Source: an uncultured Erysipelotrichaceae bacterium
Lineage (GTDB): Bacteria > Bacillota_I > Bacilli_A > Erysipelotrichales > Erysipelotrichaceae
NCBI GenBank assembly: GCA_945877255.1
Contig: CAMCRE010000010.1
Span: forward strand, 1 to 51,642
Length of the DNA stretch: 51,642 nt
Direction of reading: 5' to 3'
Part shown: positions 43,196-51,517 of the stretch, piece after piece
Layout: every line of letters starts with the position of its first letter
Numbering within the stretch: the first letter of the stretch is position 1
Position numbers and translations under genes: made by a program
The notes under the pieces: generated by a model
Told to the model about the DNA's origin: nothing
Seen by the model: the letters and a program-made list of their open reading frames with translations, nothing else
Database searches by the model: none

Positions 43196-43224
43196 ATTAT
43201 AGCATATTACAAAAATATTGTTAA
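43196..43224 (-). promoter_or_regulatory. Promoter of the mutS operon
   Basis: Minus-strand TTAACA (43219-43224), 17-base spacer, TATAAT (43196-43201), about 23 bases before the GTG start. Confidence 0.65.
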
Positions 43225-43266
43225 ATACATAAATTACACTGAATTATTCAATTTTGAAAACAATTC

Positions 43267-44280
43267 TTAGGAATTTACTTTTTTAATATTGTCATTCAAC
43301 TCTTTTTCGTAATTTTTAAGTACATCAATAATTTTATCAAATGTTATCGTTTCACCAAACAGCATATTTTTCATACTTTCATAATCTTTTGAAAAAATTT
43401 CTAACCCCTCCTTTGAAGGTATTAATTTTAAACCTCCACTTAAAATATCGTCATATTTCGCCCAATTACTCGCATAAAATTTTTTCTTAAAATCAATGAC
43501 ATTTTTTAACAAAGTTAAGTTTTCAAAACTTTTTTCCCTGATATCTGTCAATATCATCTTATACACATCATAAAAATGGCGAGAATACCGAGATGGATAA
43601 TTACCATTCACTCGATTTGATTCTCTATGAAGTATCGTTATTTTTTCGTAAAAAGTTCGTAAACTATCTACCACCAATACTTCTATATCTTCATCAAACA
43701 ATGCTGGATAAACTTCTTCAATATATGTTTTTATTTTTTGTTTCGAGGCAGGAATTGGTTCTGCTAAAGTTCCAATTTCTAATCTTATCACTTGCAAAAT
43801 AGAACTATCTTTATGATTTTTCGGATAATCAAAACATATAGTCTGTCCGTCAAACGAATCAATATAAAATTTGTGTGATTTGTTTTTTAATAACTTTTTA
43901 AAATCACTTTGTAGAATAGATAACAGTTCATCACGAAGAAACTTTTTTGTAGCATGATTTAGTCTATCATTGAATTTTAACTGTTGTGTATTACTTCTAC
44001 TTTCATAAAACTCTGCTTTTTCATATCCTAAAACTTTCCAACTTAAAACAAGATCTATGTCTTCAGAAAATCTTTCAACCAGTTTATAAACTTTAGATAA
44101 ACTTGTTCCTCCTTTAAAAACAATAGCATCTTGATATTTGAAACTACTAAATAAATATTTTAAAACCATACATACCCAAAAATCTTTTTCTACAATAGCT
44201 TTAGACACATTAAGTTTATCAGCAGTGTTTTGTATTATAAGTTCTAACTCTTCACTGGATATTTCTAATAACTTACTCAT
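43267..44280 (-). CDS. abiEii: AbiEii/AbiGii-type nucleotidyltransferase toxin
   Basis: The 337-residue protein has the DUF1814/AbiEii layout: VEKDFWV..VL (30-40), the nucleotidyltransferase motif GGTSLSK (57-63) with SEDIDL (72-77; Asp74 and Asp76 bind metal), and a later RLEIG and R.FYEK. In type IV AbiE systems this enzyme stops growth, likely by modifying tRNA or other targets, and protects against phage. Start ATG overlaps the abiEi gene by eight bases. The toxin-antitoxin pair lies between mutS and the cell wall operon. Confidence 0.85.
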   Translation of the reverse strand: MSKLLEISSEELELIIQNTADKLNVSKAIVEKDFWVCMVLKYLFSSFKYQDAIVFKGGTSLSKVYKLVERFSEDIDLVLSWKVLGYEKAEFYESRSNTQQLKFNDRLNHATKKFLRDELLSILQSDFKKLLKNKSHKFYIDSFDGQTICFDYPKNHKDSSILQVIRLEIGTLAEPIPASKQKIKTYIEEVYPALFDEDIEVLVVDSLRTFYEKITILHRESNRVNGNYPSRYSRHFYDVYKMILTDIREKSFENLTLLKNVIDFKKKFYASNWAKYDDILSGGLKLIPSKEGLEIFSKDYESMKNMLFGETITFDKIIDVLKNYEKELNDNIKKVNS

Positions 44281-44878
44281 GATTGATTTCCTGTATTTTT
44301 TTCAGAACCTCCTGTATCCAAACAGGAAGTTTTAAAATATCTTCTCGCAAATTCGCTTTATTTATTTTAGAAAATTGAGCAAGTTTTTTTATATCGTTAT
44401 CAATAATTTTGTCTTTTCCTAGTGCCTTGATTGCTTGTATGATAATAGATAATTCCTTAGAATATAAAGTTATATTTCGATTGGTTGTGTGTTTGAAGAT
44501 AATTTTTTTACCCCGATACACATATTCTCTATACGCTCCATCTGAAATATAAACATATTGATTCGGAATTTGTGTAGATAACCCTGTATAATTTAAAGCT
44601 GCATCACCTGTAGGAGCTATAGTCCATGAAAATTTGTCTGCTAGTTTTTCAGCTACTTCGCTTGCATCTGGATAAGAATACTCTTTTAAAATTACACTAT
44701 ACTTCAATTTTATATATAAACCATCAATTAACCTCGTAATTCGGTTTTCTGCACTTAATCTATATAACACAGACTTAACTGTATTTTTAGTTCCTAAATA
44801 GTAAAAATCGTTTATAGAAAAAATTTTTCCTTGATTTTCTGTCATAATATTTTCAATTTGACTTGCTATTGAAAGCAT
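44273..44878 (-). CDS. abiEi: AbiEi-type antitoxin / DUF6088 transcriptional regulator
   Basis: ATG at 44878 follows AGAGGTGATTGAA; the open frame to 45004 runs through the promoter and is not coding. The 201-residue protein has an N-terminal winged helix (residues 1-60; V.SVLYRLSAENRITRLIDGLYIK) and the central APTGDAALN-type motif of the AbiEi/DUF6088 family. In the Streptococcus agalactiae AbiE system the antitoxin represses its own operon by binding inverted repeats; the operator here fits that. It probably neutralises the AbiEii toxin without a stable complex, as in type IV. Confidence 0.82.
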   Translation of the reverse strand: MLSIASQIENIMTENQGKIFSINDFYYLGTKNTVKSVLYRLSAENRITRLIDGLYIKLKYSVILKEYSYPDASEVAEKLADKFSWTIAPTGDAALNYTGLSTQIPNQYVYISDGAYREYVYRGKKIIFKHTTNRNITLYSKELSIIIQAIKALGKDKIIDNDIKKLAQFSKINKANLREDILKLPVWIQEVLKKIQEINHE

Positions 44879-44892
44879 TTCAATCACCTCTC

Positions 44893-44922
44893 TGCACCTA
44901 AAATTATATATTTTTGGGTGCA
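44893..44922. promoter_or_regulatory. Operator (inverted repeat) of the abiE operon
   Basis: A 30-bp inverted repeat has arms TGCACC(C/T)AAAA and their complement around an AT-rich centre. It overlaps the -10 and spacer of the abiE promoter, the expected site of autorepression by AbiEi. Confidence 0.75.
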
Positions 44923-44931
44923 AAAAGTCAA
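44903..44931 (-). promoter_or_regulatory. Promoter of abiEi-abiEii
   Basis: Minus-strand TTGACT (44926-44931), exactly 17 bases, then consensus TATAAT (44903-44908), 24 bases before abiEi. Confidence 0.8.
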
Positions 44932-44960
44932 TTATATTATCATCCACAGAACTAACAATT

Positions 44961-44995
44961 AAAAACATCAAACCTAGAAAAACTAGATCTGATGC
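44961..44995 (-). terminator. Intrinsic terminator at the end of the murF operon
   Basis: An interrupted stem (GCATCA...CTAG / CTAG...TGATG with a three-base internal bulge) and AAAAA loop is followed by TTTTTAATTG on the minus strand, 27 bases past the last gene. Confidence 0.75.
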
Positions 44996-45022
44996 TTTAA
45001 GCAAAAATATTCATTTGGTGTT

Positions 45023-45244
45023 TTATTTTTTTGTGGCTAACCAAGACTTAATCACTGTATGGAATGCAACATTCAACAACATTGCCACGACTCCAAATAT
45101 AATGATTTGCCCTAATAAAAACACACCTAAATAAGCTGTAATTAACGCAAAAACAACACCAATAATAAATGGTAATGTCCATAGTTGAATCGTCAATAGC
45201 TCAATTGCCACAAAAACGATCAACACTAATACCCATCCTATCAA
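45023..45244 (-). CDS. Small membrane protein resembling the NfeD N-terminal segment
   Basis: The 73-residue protein is almost entirely hydrophobic, with three segments (about 2-18, 24-38, 43-62) and a short positive tail ending KSWLATKK. Its start WVLVLIVFVAIELLT is like the start of NfeD-like proteins (W....IELLT..LW), but the soluble OB domain of NfeD is missing, either lost or a stand-alone form. It overlaps the upstream gene by four bases (ATGA) and is the last gene of the murF operon. Confidence 0.6.
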   Translation of the reverse strand: MIGWVLVLIVFVAIELLTIQLWTLPFIIGVVFALITAYLGVFLLGQIIIFGVVAMLLNVAFHTVIKSWLATKK

Positions 45245-45627
45245 TTAATTCCCTCCTTTAAATTTTGGTAAATTGTGAATAATTCAGGATAATCTACTTT
45301 CAATAAAATCATTCTTTTTTGATTTGTTTGGATAATTAACTTCGTGAAAATAAACTTTTTTATATCCACCCGCGAAACAATATATTTTTCAACTTTAAAA
45401 TTTTCTGTAACATAAATTATTTCTTGATTAACTGTAATTTGACGATAAGTTTTAGTAATTGTTAAACTAACAACTAAAATAAGTAAAAACAACATCACAA
45501 TTCCAATAAATAGTTTTATAATGATCATTTCCACAAAATAATTGATAATACTTAAACTAATCATCAAACTAAATATTAATACTAATATTTTTATTCTGTT
45601 AATCGCATTTGCTTGATATTGTTTCAT
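45241..45627 (-). CDS. Two-helix membrane protein with cytoplasmic domain, unknown
   Basis: The 128-residue protein has two hydrophobic segments (about 11-32 and 35-57), then a soluble beta-rich region (residues 60-128) with hydrophobic-polar alternation that could be a PH-like (bPH/YcxB-type) domain. I recognise no clear motif. It overlaps both neighbours by four bases, so it is cotranscribed with the rpiB/pgeF fusion and the NfeD-like protein. Confidence 0.5.
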   Translation of the reverse strand: MKQYQANAINRIKILVLIFSLMISLSIINYFVEMIIIKLFIGIVMLFLLILVVSLTITKTYRQITVNQEIIYVTENFKVEKYIVSRVDIKKFIFTKLIIQTNQKRMILLKVDYPELFTIYQNLKEGIN

Positions 45628-46706
45628 TTACGATAAATAAATGAAACATGTCTTTCATGGTCATTTAATTTAAATGAAAAATAATCATCTGTATCAGTAT
45701 TTTCTTTTGATTGCGTAATGTTTTCAACACCACATGCTTGAAGTTGTTCAACAACGATATCCGATAAACGTTTACCATCAACATCTGAAACACCAACACC
45801 CACATATGCAACAAGTTCTTTAGAACTTATTCCTTCTTGATTTAATTGTTTGATTAATTCCACAACAAGTTGTTTTTCTGTTGCTATTTGACTACTATGT
45901 GCAATCGCAACTACTGTATTATTTTTGTCATACAGCATCACTGGTACACAATCAGCATGAAACACATTCAGTACAACATTTTTCTCAAAAGTGTATAACG
46001 CATCACAATTTGGGATACCATTTTCATCATTAAATCCTTTTCCACCATCATTTTTTGTGACTTTAACAACGTTATTAGAATGTGTTTGATTAGGAAAGAC
46101 AACTTGGTTTTCTAAAATACCCATACTTGAAAATAATCTTTTACGATTTTCAATCACACCTTCTTTATCTAAAGCAGTATACAATGCCATATTGTTGTTT
46201 TCAATATATTGTTCGTTTTTTAATGACATTCCAAACACAATATTTTCTGCTTTATAAATGTGATAGTCGCGACCAATACTATCAATTTTATTAATTCGAC
46301 GAATATGACGCTCTTCATTAGAAAATGGTGTGTCCATCCATATTTTAACGATTTCTAGTGCAGTTTCCATTGAAGTGTTCATTACACCTAACGCTAAAGC
46401 GTTTGTATTGTTGTGTTCACGTGTTAAACGTGCTTGATTTGTGTCTGTTACTAATGCACAACGAATACCAGCAACTTTATTTGCTACAATGCTCACACCA
46501 ATTCCCGTACTACAAATAACAATCGCACGATCATTTATACCATCTGCTACTGATTTTGCAGCTAAATAAGCGAAATCATTATAATCACAAGAAACCTCTG
46601 AAAACGTCCCAAAGTCCTGTGTTGTATGCCCTAATGTTTCTAGTAATTCTACAACTTTTGATTTTAAAACAACTGCACCATGATCGCCACCTATCGCTAT
46701 TTTCAT
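45624..46706 (-). CDS. Fusion of ribose-5-phosphate isomerase B and PgeF/YfiH laccase-domain protein
   Basis: One 360-residue frame holds two proteins. Residues 1-142 are RpiB: GGDHGA with Asp8-His9, Cys65-Ser66-Thr67-Gly68, EHNNTNAL with His98, and HIRRI, all catalytic or phosphate-binding. Residues 150-360 resemble the PgeF/YlmD/YfiH (multi-copper-polyphenol-oxidase-like) family: QTHSNNV (His209) and HADCVPV (His250, Cys253). The third motif, normally AHAGWRGT, reads AHSSQIATE (His270 kept, Gly-Trp-Arg lost), and the usual GPAI-C-YEV segment reads GVGVSDVDG. PgeF corrects misincorporated amino acids in peptidoglycan stems, which suits the murF-ddl-alr context. No frame break is seen. Activity of the second half is uncertain. 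Confidence 0.82.
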   Translation of the reverse strand: MKIAIGGDHGAVVLKSKVVELLETLGHTTQDFGTFSEVSCDYNDFAYLAAKSVADGINDRAIVICSTGIGVSIVANKVAGIRCALVTDTNQARLTREHNNTNALALGVMNTSMETALEIVKIWMDTPFSNEERHIRRINKIDSIGRDYHIYKAENIVFGMSLKNEQYIENNNMALYTALDKEGVIENRKRLFSSMGILENQVVFPNQTHSNNVVKVTKNDGGKGFNDENGIPNCDALYTFEKNVVLNVFHADCVPVMLYDKNNTVVAIAHSSQIATEKQLVVELIKQLNQEGISSKELVAYVGVGVSDVDGKRLSDIVVEQLQACGVENITQSKENTDTDDYFSFKLNDHERHVSFIYRK

Positions 46707-47329
46707 GCTATTGCCTCCATTATTTTCTCTAATGTTATTTCTCCTTGACGCACAACTTTAATACCATCTCGAACATCAATAATTGTTGATGCAACACCTG
46801 ATATTGCGCGACTCGCAACAATATAATCTATTTCATCATAAATTTGGTCAACTAGTGATTCAATATCACTTACACTTGGTAAACCACTTCTATTTGCACT
46901 TGTCACTAATAATGGCTTCCCTACAGCTTCAAGTATATCTAAATTAAATTTATAACCTGGTATTCTAAATGCAATAGATTGTAGGCCATTATTAACGTAT
47001 TCTGGTAAATCGGGATGACTATCCACAATTAACGTTAATGCCCCTGGTGTTAACTTTTCAACGATTTTTTTAGCATCTTGATTTAATATCGCAATATTTT
47101 CTAATTGTGCAATATTAGATACCATCATCGGAAAAGCTTTTTCATCTGGTCTACCTTTTATTTGCTTGATTTTATTAATTGCTTGTTCATCATCATAAAC
47201 ACACGCCAAACCATAAACCGTATCTGTTGGAAAAGCAATGACTTTTCCTGCTTTTAATTGTTCTGCAATAAATGCTATATCTAGCCCAAGAATCGGACTA
47301 GAGTATTTCCCATCTTTAATAAATCTCAT
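46703..47329 (-). CDS. tsaC: L-threonylcarbamoyladenylate synthase (Sua5/YrdC/YwlC)
   Basis: TsaC makes threonylcarbamoyl-AMP from threonine, bicarbonate and ATP, the first step of t6A37 in ANN-reading tRNAs. The 208-residue protein matches the YrdC domain: FPTDTVYGL near 33, KIKGRP...PM, LTPGALTLI, RIPGY and TSANRSG. The extra Sua5 C-terminal domain is absent; length is near the short TsaC type. ATGA overlaps join it to its neighbours. Confidence 0.92.
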   Translation of the reverse strand: MRFIKDGKYSSPILGLDIAFIAEQLKAGKVIAFPTDTVYGLACVYDDEQAINKIKQIKGRPDEKAFPMMVSNIAQLENIAILNQDAKKIVEKLTPGALTLIVDSHPDLPEYVNNGLQSIAFRIPGYKFNLDILEAVGKPLLVTSANRSGLPSVSDIESLVDQIYDEIDYIVASRAISGVASTIIDVRDGIKVVRQGEITLEKIMEAIA

Positions 47330-47859
47330 CTTCCTAAAATTGCCTCCAATAAACGTTTTGTTTCTGTATCTTGAAAATTTAATTGTATTTTCTTATTTTC
47401 CAATACAAATGCTGGTTTAATACGATACTGTTTTTTTTGTACTTCTTTCAACAACTTATTAACGTTCTCACGATATTGTTGTTTAATTTGCTCTTCAGTA
47501 AGTTGCTTTTTGTCGATCGCACTTCCTCTAAATACATTAATCACTGTTGTCGCTTTTTTTAGTACTTCTTCAATAGGATAACTTTCTAATATTACTTCCA
47601 ATTCATTTTTATCTATTTTTTCAGTTGTAATCTGCATACTTTTTAATATTTCCACCACAATAGATTTCATATTATTGTCAGTAATCGGAATTTCAAAGTT
47701 TAAGTTAGTATTACTAACTTCATTTAATTTCGTTAATTCGCCTTGATGCACAATTTCTGAAAATTGTTTGATCACAATTTCTTTCTCTTCAAATGTTATT
47801 TGTTTTTGACACCCAACTAATACGAATATTAAAAATCCTAATAATATTTTTTTAATCAT
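47326..47859 (-). CDS. Lipoprotein of unknown function in the murF operon
   Basis: ATG at 47859 follows GGAGAGAATATACT and gives 177 residues with lipobox LVGC (Cys17). The mature part is helical and charged (residues 30-170), with no family I recognise; it could be a SurA-like or LolA-like folding or wall-associated factor, but this is a guess. It overlaps alr by eight bases and tsaC by four. Confidence 0.55.
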   Translation of the reverse strand: MIKKILLGFLIFVLVGCQKQITFEEKEIVIKQFSEIVHQGELTKLNEVSNTNLNFEIPITDNNMKSIVVEILKSMQITTEKIDKNELEVILESYPIEEVLKKATTVINVFRGSAIDKKQLTEEQIKQQYRENVNKLLKEVQKKQYRIKPAFVLENKKIQLNFQDTETKRLLEAILGR

Positions 47860-48967
47860 AGTATATTCTCTCCACACGTGAACTGATTGCACAAAAAATT
47901 TGATTAGTGATTGTATAATCTAATTTCGCTAATTGCTCGATTGTTATTTCAAGATCTTTGCTTTTTCCAATCAAGACAACTTCATCTCCTACTTCAACAA
48001 TAGCGTTTGTCACATCCACCAACATTTGGTCCATACATACTCGACCTACAATATTACAACGTGTTCCGTTAATTAACACATAACCTTTATTTGATAGTGA
48101 GCGTGGGTAACCATCTGCATAGCCAACAGTAACTGTTGCTACTTTCATTTTCTTGTTTGTGATAAATGTTCTGCCATACGATATCGCACTATTTTCATCT
48201 AACCATTTTATTTGTGCTACACGCGATTTCCAACTAAGTGCCGGTTTTAAATTAATGTTTGATTGATTATAAAAATCACTATGTGAAACTGCCCCCAACA
48301 ATAAAATTCCCGGTCTTACAAAATCATAATTCAATTCTGGATAATTTAATATGCCATAGCTGTTTTGTAAATGTTTGTATTTGAATGTAATGGATTGTTG
48401 CTCTAATTTTTGTAGTAATTCATCAAATAAATTAATTTGATTTTTAGTATACGCAATATCTAAATCGTCATCACTATCTGCAACTGAAAAATGGGAAAAA
48501 ATACCTTCAACATTTTGTAATAGTTGATATGCAGTAATAATATCTTGAATATCTTTTTGGTTATCACGATACAAAAAACCAATTCTTCCCATTCCGGTAT
48601 CAATTTTTAAATGTGTTCTAATATTTGAATATTGCAATTGTTTCGCTTGCTCAAGCGATACCACTGTTTGGATTAAATCGTATTGTTCCAGCAATGCTAT
48701 TTCTTCTTTTTGTGTATAGCCTATTATTAAAATGTCGGCATTAATGTTTTTCTTTCTAAGTTCGATAGCTTCTTTGACAGTAGCAACTGCTAAAAAATCA
48801 ACTCCATTTTCCAGCAAAACTTTAGATACTTCATAATATCCTGCACCATATCCGTTTGCCTTCACAATCCCCATTATTTTAGTCGTTGGATGAATTAATT
48901 TTTTTATTTCTTGAACATTATGTGCAATGGCACTTAAAGATATTTCACAATAACATCTACTTTTCAT
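47852..48967 (-). CDS. alr: Alanine racemase
   Basis: Alr makes D-alanine from L-alanine with PLP, for peptidoglycan. The 371-residue protein has the PLP-binding Lys36 in VKANGYGAGY, the catalytic Tyr264 in AISYGRTF, GMGRIGF, and C-terminal GRVCMDQ. Length is standard. The start ATG overlaps the ddl stop by 11 bases; no strong RBS is visible, so translation is probably coupled. It stands in the order murF-ddl-alr, a D-alanyl-peptide set. Confidence 0.95.
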   Translation of the reverse strand: MKSRCYCEISLSAIAHNVQEIKKLIHPTTKIMGIVKANGYGAGYYEVSKVLLENGVDFLAVATVKEAIELRKKNINADILIIGYTQKEEIALLEQYDLIQTVVSLEQAKQLQYSNIRTHLKIDTGMGRIGFLYRDNQKDIQDIITAYQLLQNVEGIFSHFSVADSDDDLDIAYTKNQINLFDELLQKLEQQSITFKYKHLQNSYGILNYPELNYDFVRPGILLLGAVSHSDFYNQSNINLKPALSWKSRVAQIKWLDENSAISYGRTFITNKKMKVATVTVGYADGYPRSLSNKGYVLINGTRCNIVGRVCMDQMLVDVTNAIVEVGDEVVLIGKSKDLEITIEQLAKLDYTITNQIFCAISSRVERIYYD

Positions 48968-49994
48968 ATTTTTCTAATGCTAAGTCATAAAGTTTTTCAA
49001 TTAATTGTTTATAACTTATTCCTATTTTTTTCATCATTGTTGGATAACGAGAAGCACTAGTAAAACCAGGTAGCGTATTAATTTCATTGAAAACAAGATC
49101 ATTATTTTGATCCACAAACATATCTACACGTGCTAATCCACTACATTGTAATAGTCGATAAATAACTTTTGCCTTTTCTTTTGCTTGTGTTTTTAATGTT
49201 TCATTAATTTTTGCTGGGCAATGAATCGTTGTATTTTTTAAATTGTATTTCCCTTCAAAATCAAAGAAATCTTGTGTTGTATCAATATGATCAACTTCAC
49301 CCACAATTAATTCATCATTACCCAATACTGCACACCCAATCTCAAAACCTTCAATACCTTGTTCAACTAATAATTTTTTATCGTATTCAAATGCTTTTTC
49401 AATCGCTGGTAATAAATCATTTGTGTTGTAGACTTTTGTAATACCATATGATGAACCAACATTACTTGGCTTCACAAACAGTGGATAATGTAATGTATTA
49501 TTAATCGTATTCATTTTTTCATTTACATCATCAAAATAATTTATAGCGACATAAGGTGCCATTCTAATTCCTTTATCTTCGCAAATAATGTGTGTTACTT
49601 CTTTATCTAAACTCATTGCACTTGCAATAATATTGCACCCAATATATGGAATATGTGCTAATTCAAATACACCTTGAATTGAACCATCTTCTCCATTTTT
49701 ACCATGCAATACAGGGAATGCAACATCAACTGTTAATTTTTCATCATCTACATAAAATCCACCTAATTGTCCAAATTTTATAGTTACATCTTTATTATCA
49801 TTTGTGTGCCATGTATCGTTGTCGATAGCTTCAACTGTCCCCTCGTATAATTTCCATTCACCTTTTGTTGTGATGCCAATTAAAGTTACATTAAATTTTT
49901 CTGGATCAATTTCTTTAATTACTGATGCAGCAGAATGTAGCGATACGCTATATTCACTTGATTCACCACCAAAAATAATTGCAATATTTTTCAT
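48957..49994 (-). CDS. ddl: D-alanine-D-alanine ligase
   Basis: Ddl joins two D-alanines with ATP; the dipeptide is the MurF substrate. The 345-residue protein has the ATP-grasp signs: FGG.SSEY.VSL, HG.NGEDGSIQG, GSSYGI, EQGIEGFE, and NEINTLPGFT near the end. Length is normal. The Tyr/Phe that sets D-Ala versus D-lactate specificity cannot be judged by eye here. Start ATG follows AAAGGAGAATAAA, which lies in the murF end. Confidence 0.95.
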   Translation of the reverse strand: MKNIAIIFGGESSEYSVSLHSAASVIKEIDPEKFNVTLIGITTKGEWKLYEGTVEAIDNDTWHTNDNKDVTIKFGQLGGFYVDDEKLTVDVAFPVLHGKNGEDGSIQGVFELAHIPYIGCNIIASAMSLDKEVTHIICEDKGIRMAPYVAINYFDDVNEKMNTINNTLHYPLFVKPSNVGSSYGITKVYNTNDLLPAIEKAFEYDKKLLVEQGIEGFEIGCAVLGNDELIVGEVDHIDTTQDFFDFEGKYNLKNTTIHCPAKINETLKTQAKEKAKVIYRLLQCSGLARVDMFVDQNNDLVFNEINTLPGFTSASRYPTMMKKIGISYKQLIEKLYDLALEKYEK

Positions 49995-49995
49995 T

Positions 49996-51300
49996 TTATT
50001 CTCCTTTAAACTGATTAATTACTTCTTCCATCTTTAATGATCTTGATGCCTTAAACAATATAATTGCATTTTTTTCTTCCTTTAAACATTCAGCTATTTG
50101 ATTTTTATCTTCGAAATACATTGATGGAACACTTGAGTAAATATGTGTATATTTACATAATTCACCATATAAATACACTTTATCTATATTATATTTTATT
50201 AAGTTTTCTCCTACTTTTTGATGAATAATTTTTTCATCTTGTCCTAAATCTAACATATCAGCTAAAACTGCTATTTTTCTTTGTGGAAACTGTTGTAATG
50301 TCGATAATGCTGCATATAAACTTTCAGGGTTAGATTTATAACTATCGTCATAAATCACATTATCTCCAAAAACATAAATATCTTGCCTCATTTTTGTAAG
50401 TTCTAAATTTAAAAGTGCTTGCTTAATATTCGGTATTGGAATATTATAATACTTCGCTACTTCTAAACACATTAAAATATTTTCAATTTGATGTTTTCCA
50501 TGAATATTAGTAGTATATACTTCATTATCATACTCGAATGACATTCCTGCTACACTTTGGGAATAATTACTTACTTTAGATGGATAAATATATGTCGTTT
50601 TTTCATATTGATTACTTAATAATTTTTCTTCTCCATTCACAATTAAAATACCATCTTTTTTTAATCCTGATAAAATTTCTAGTTTTGCTTTGGCAATATT
50701 TTCGCGACTACCTAATTCAACTAAATGTGCCGTTCCAATGTTAGAAATAATTGCGATATTTGGTTTAGCGATATTGGATAGTAGTTCAATTTCTTTAAAT
50801 CGTTCCATCCCCATTTCTAAAACGGCAATTTCAACTTCGTGTGGTAAAGCTAATACGGTTAATGGTAAACCTATTTCATTATTTTTATTACCTTGCGTTT
50901 TTACAACATGGTATTTTGATACTAAAATATTATACAATATATCTTTAATAGCTGTTTTACCATTCGAACCTGTTACTGCAACTACTTCACATTTTAATGT
51001 TGATAAATAATATTCAGCTAATTTTTGTAGCGCGATAAGTGTATTCTCAACGATCAATATATTTCCTAATTCAGGAACAGCATGTTTGTTGTCAATAATA
51101 ATGTTTTTTACACCTTTATTTAGTACATTTTCAATGAATTGATGGCCATCAAAATTTGCACCAATTATTGGTATATATAAATTGTTTTCATGGATAATAC
51201 GAGAATCAATACATACGCCTTCAAAAGATGTATCATTGTTTCGTAGTATTAATTTTGCATTTAAAATTTCTGCTATTTTTTGTACTGTAGTCTTAAACAT
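49996..51300 (-). CDS. murF: UDP-N-acetylmuramoyl-tripeptide-D-alanyl-D-alanine ligase
   Basis: MurF adds the D-Ala-D-Ala pair to the UDP-MurNAc-tripeptide. The 434-residue protein has the Mur-ligase ATP loop GSNGKT at 111-116, the N-terminal GA.FDGH.FI pattern, and the central DDSYKSNPES of the MurF type. Length is normal (about 450). It is the first gene of an operon of eight with 1-11-base overlaps from here to 45023. Downstream neighbours ddl and alr make its substrate. Confidence 0.95.
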   Translation of the reverse strand: MFKTTVQKIAEILNAKLILRNNDTSFEGVCIDSRIIHENNLYIPIIGANFDGHQFIENVLNKGVKNIIIDNKHAVPELGNILIVENTLIALQKLAEYYLSTLKCEVVAVTGSNGKTAIKDILYNILVSKYHVVKTQGNKNNEIGLPLTVLALPHEVEIAVLEMGMERFKEIELLSNIAKPNIAIISNIGTAHLVELGSRENIAKAKLEILSGLKKDGILIVNGEEKLLSNQYEKTTYIYPSKVSNYSQSVAGMSFEYDNEVYTTNIHGKHQIENILMCLEVAKYYNIPIPNIKQALLNLELTKMRQDIYVFGDNVIYDDSYKSNPESLYAALSTLQQFPQRKIAVLADMLDLGQDEKIIHQKVGENLIKYNIDKVYLYGELCKYTHIYSSVPSMYFEDKNQIAECLKEEKNAIILFKASRSLKMEEVINQFKGE

Positions 51301-51319
51301 AATAACCTCTTCTTTTTAT

Positions 51320-51328
51320 TATTATACC
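51320..51328 (-). promoter_or_regulatory. Extended -10 promoter of the murF operon
   Basis: Minus-strand TGGTATAAT, 20 bases before murF. The -35 is poor. It is divergent from the tRNA-Ser promoter. Confidence 0.5.
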
Positions 51329-51368
51329 ACATTAGTGTTATTTTTTATAGTATAATATTATATAATTC

Positions 51369-51398
51369 TTGACATTGAAACACTAGATATGATATTAT
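51369..51398 (+). promoter_or_regulatory. Promoter of the tRNA-Ser/tRNA-Asp cluster
   Basis: TTGACA (51369-51374), an 18-base spacer, then TATTAT (51393-51398), 15 bases before the tRNA-Ser 5' end. Confidence 0.65.
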
Positions 51399-51413
51399 AA
51401 CTAGGCAATGATT

Positions 51414-51504
51414 GGAGAAATACTCAAGAGGCCGAAGAGGTGCCCCTGCTAAGGGTATAGGTCGGGAAACCGGCGCGAGGGTTCGAATCCCTCTTTCTCC
51501 GCCA
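51414..51504 (+). tRNA. tRNA-Ser (anticodon GCT)
   Basis: The 91-base class II gene starts GGAGAAA, ends TTTCTCC-G-CCA, and has anticodon loop CTGCTAA (GCT) with a long variable arm (GTCGGGAAACCGGC). T-loop GGTTCGAATCC is canonical. Confidence 0.95.
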
Positions 51505-51517
51505 TTAAATAAATTAT

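Noticed and set aside
44879-45004. N-terminal extension of the AbiEi frame with a hydrophobic segment
   Set aside because: It runs through the promoter, operator and terminator; the RBS-preceded ATG at 44878 fits the family start.
43267-45004. AbiE pair as part of a larger mobile island
   Set aside because: No integrase, transposase, terminal repeat or attachment duplication is visible at either side.
45624-46706. RpiB and PgeF parts as two genes split by a sequencing error
   Set aside because: The frame is continuous, the junction has no stop or start with RBS, and both halves are near full length, so a true fusion is more likely.
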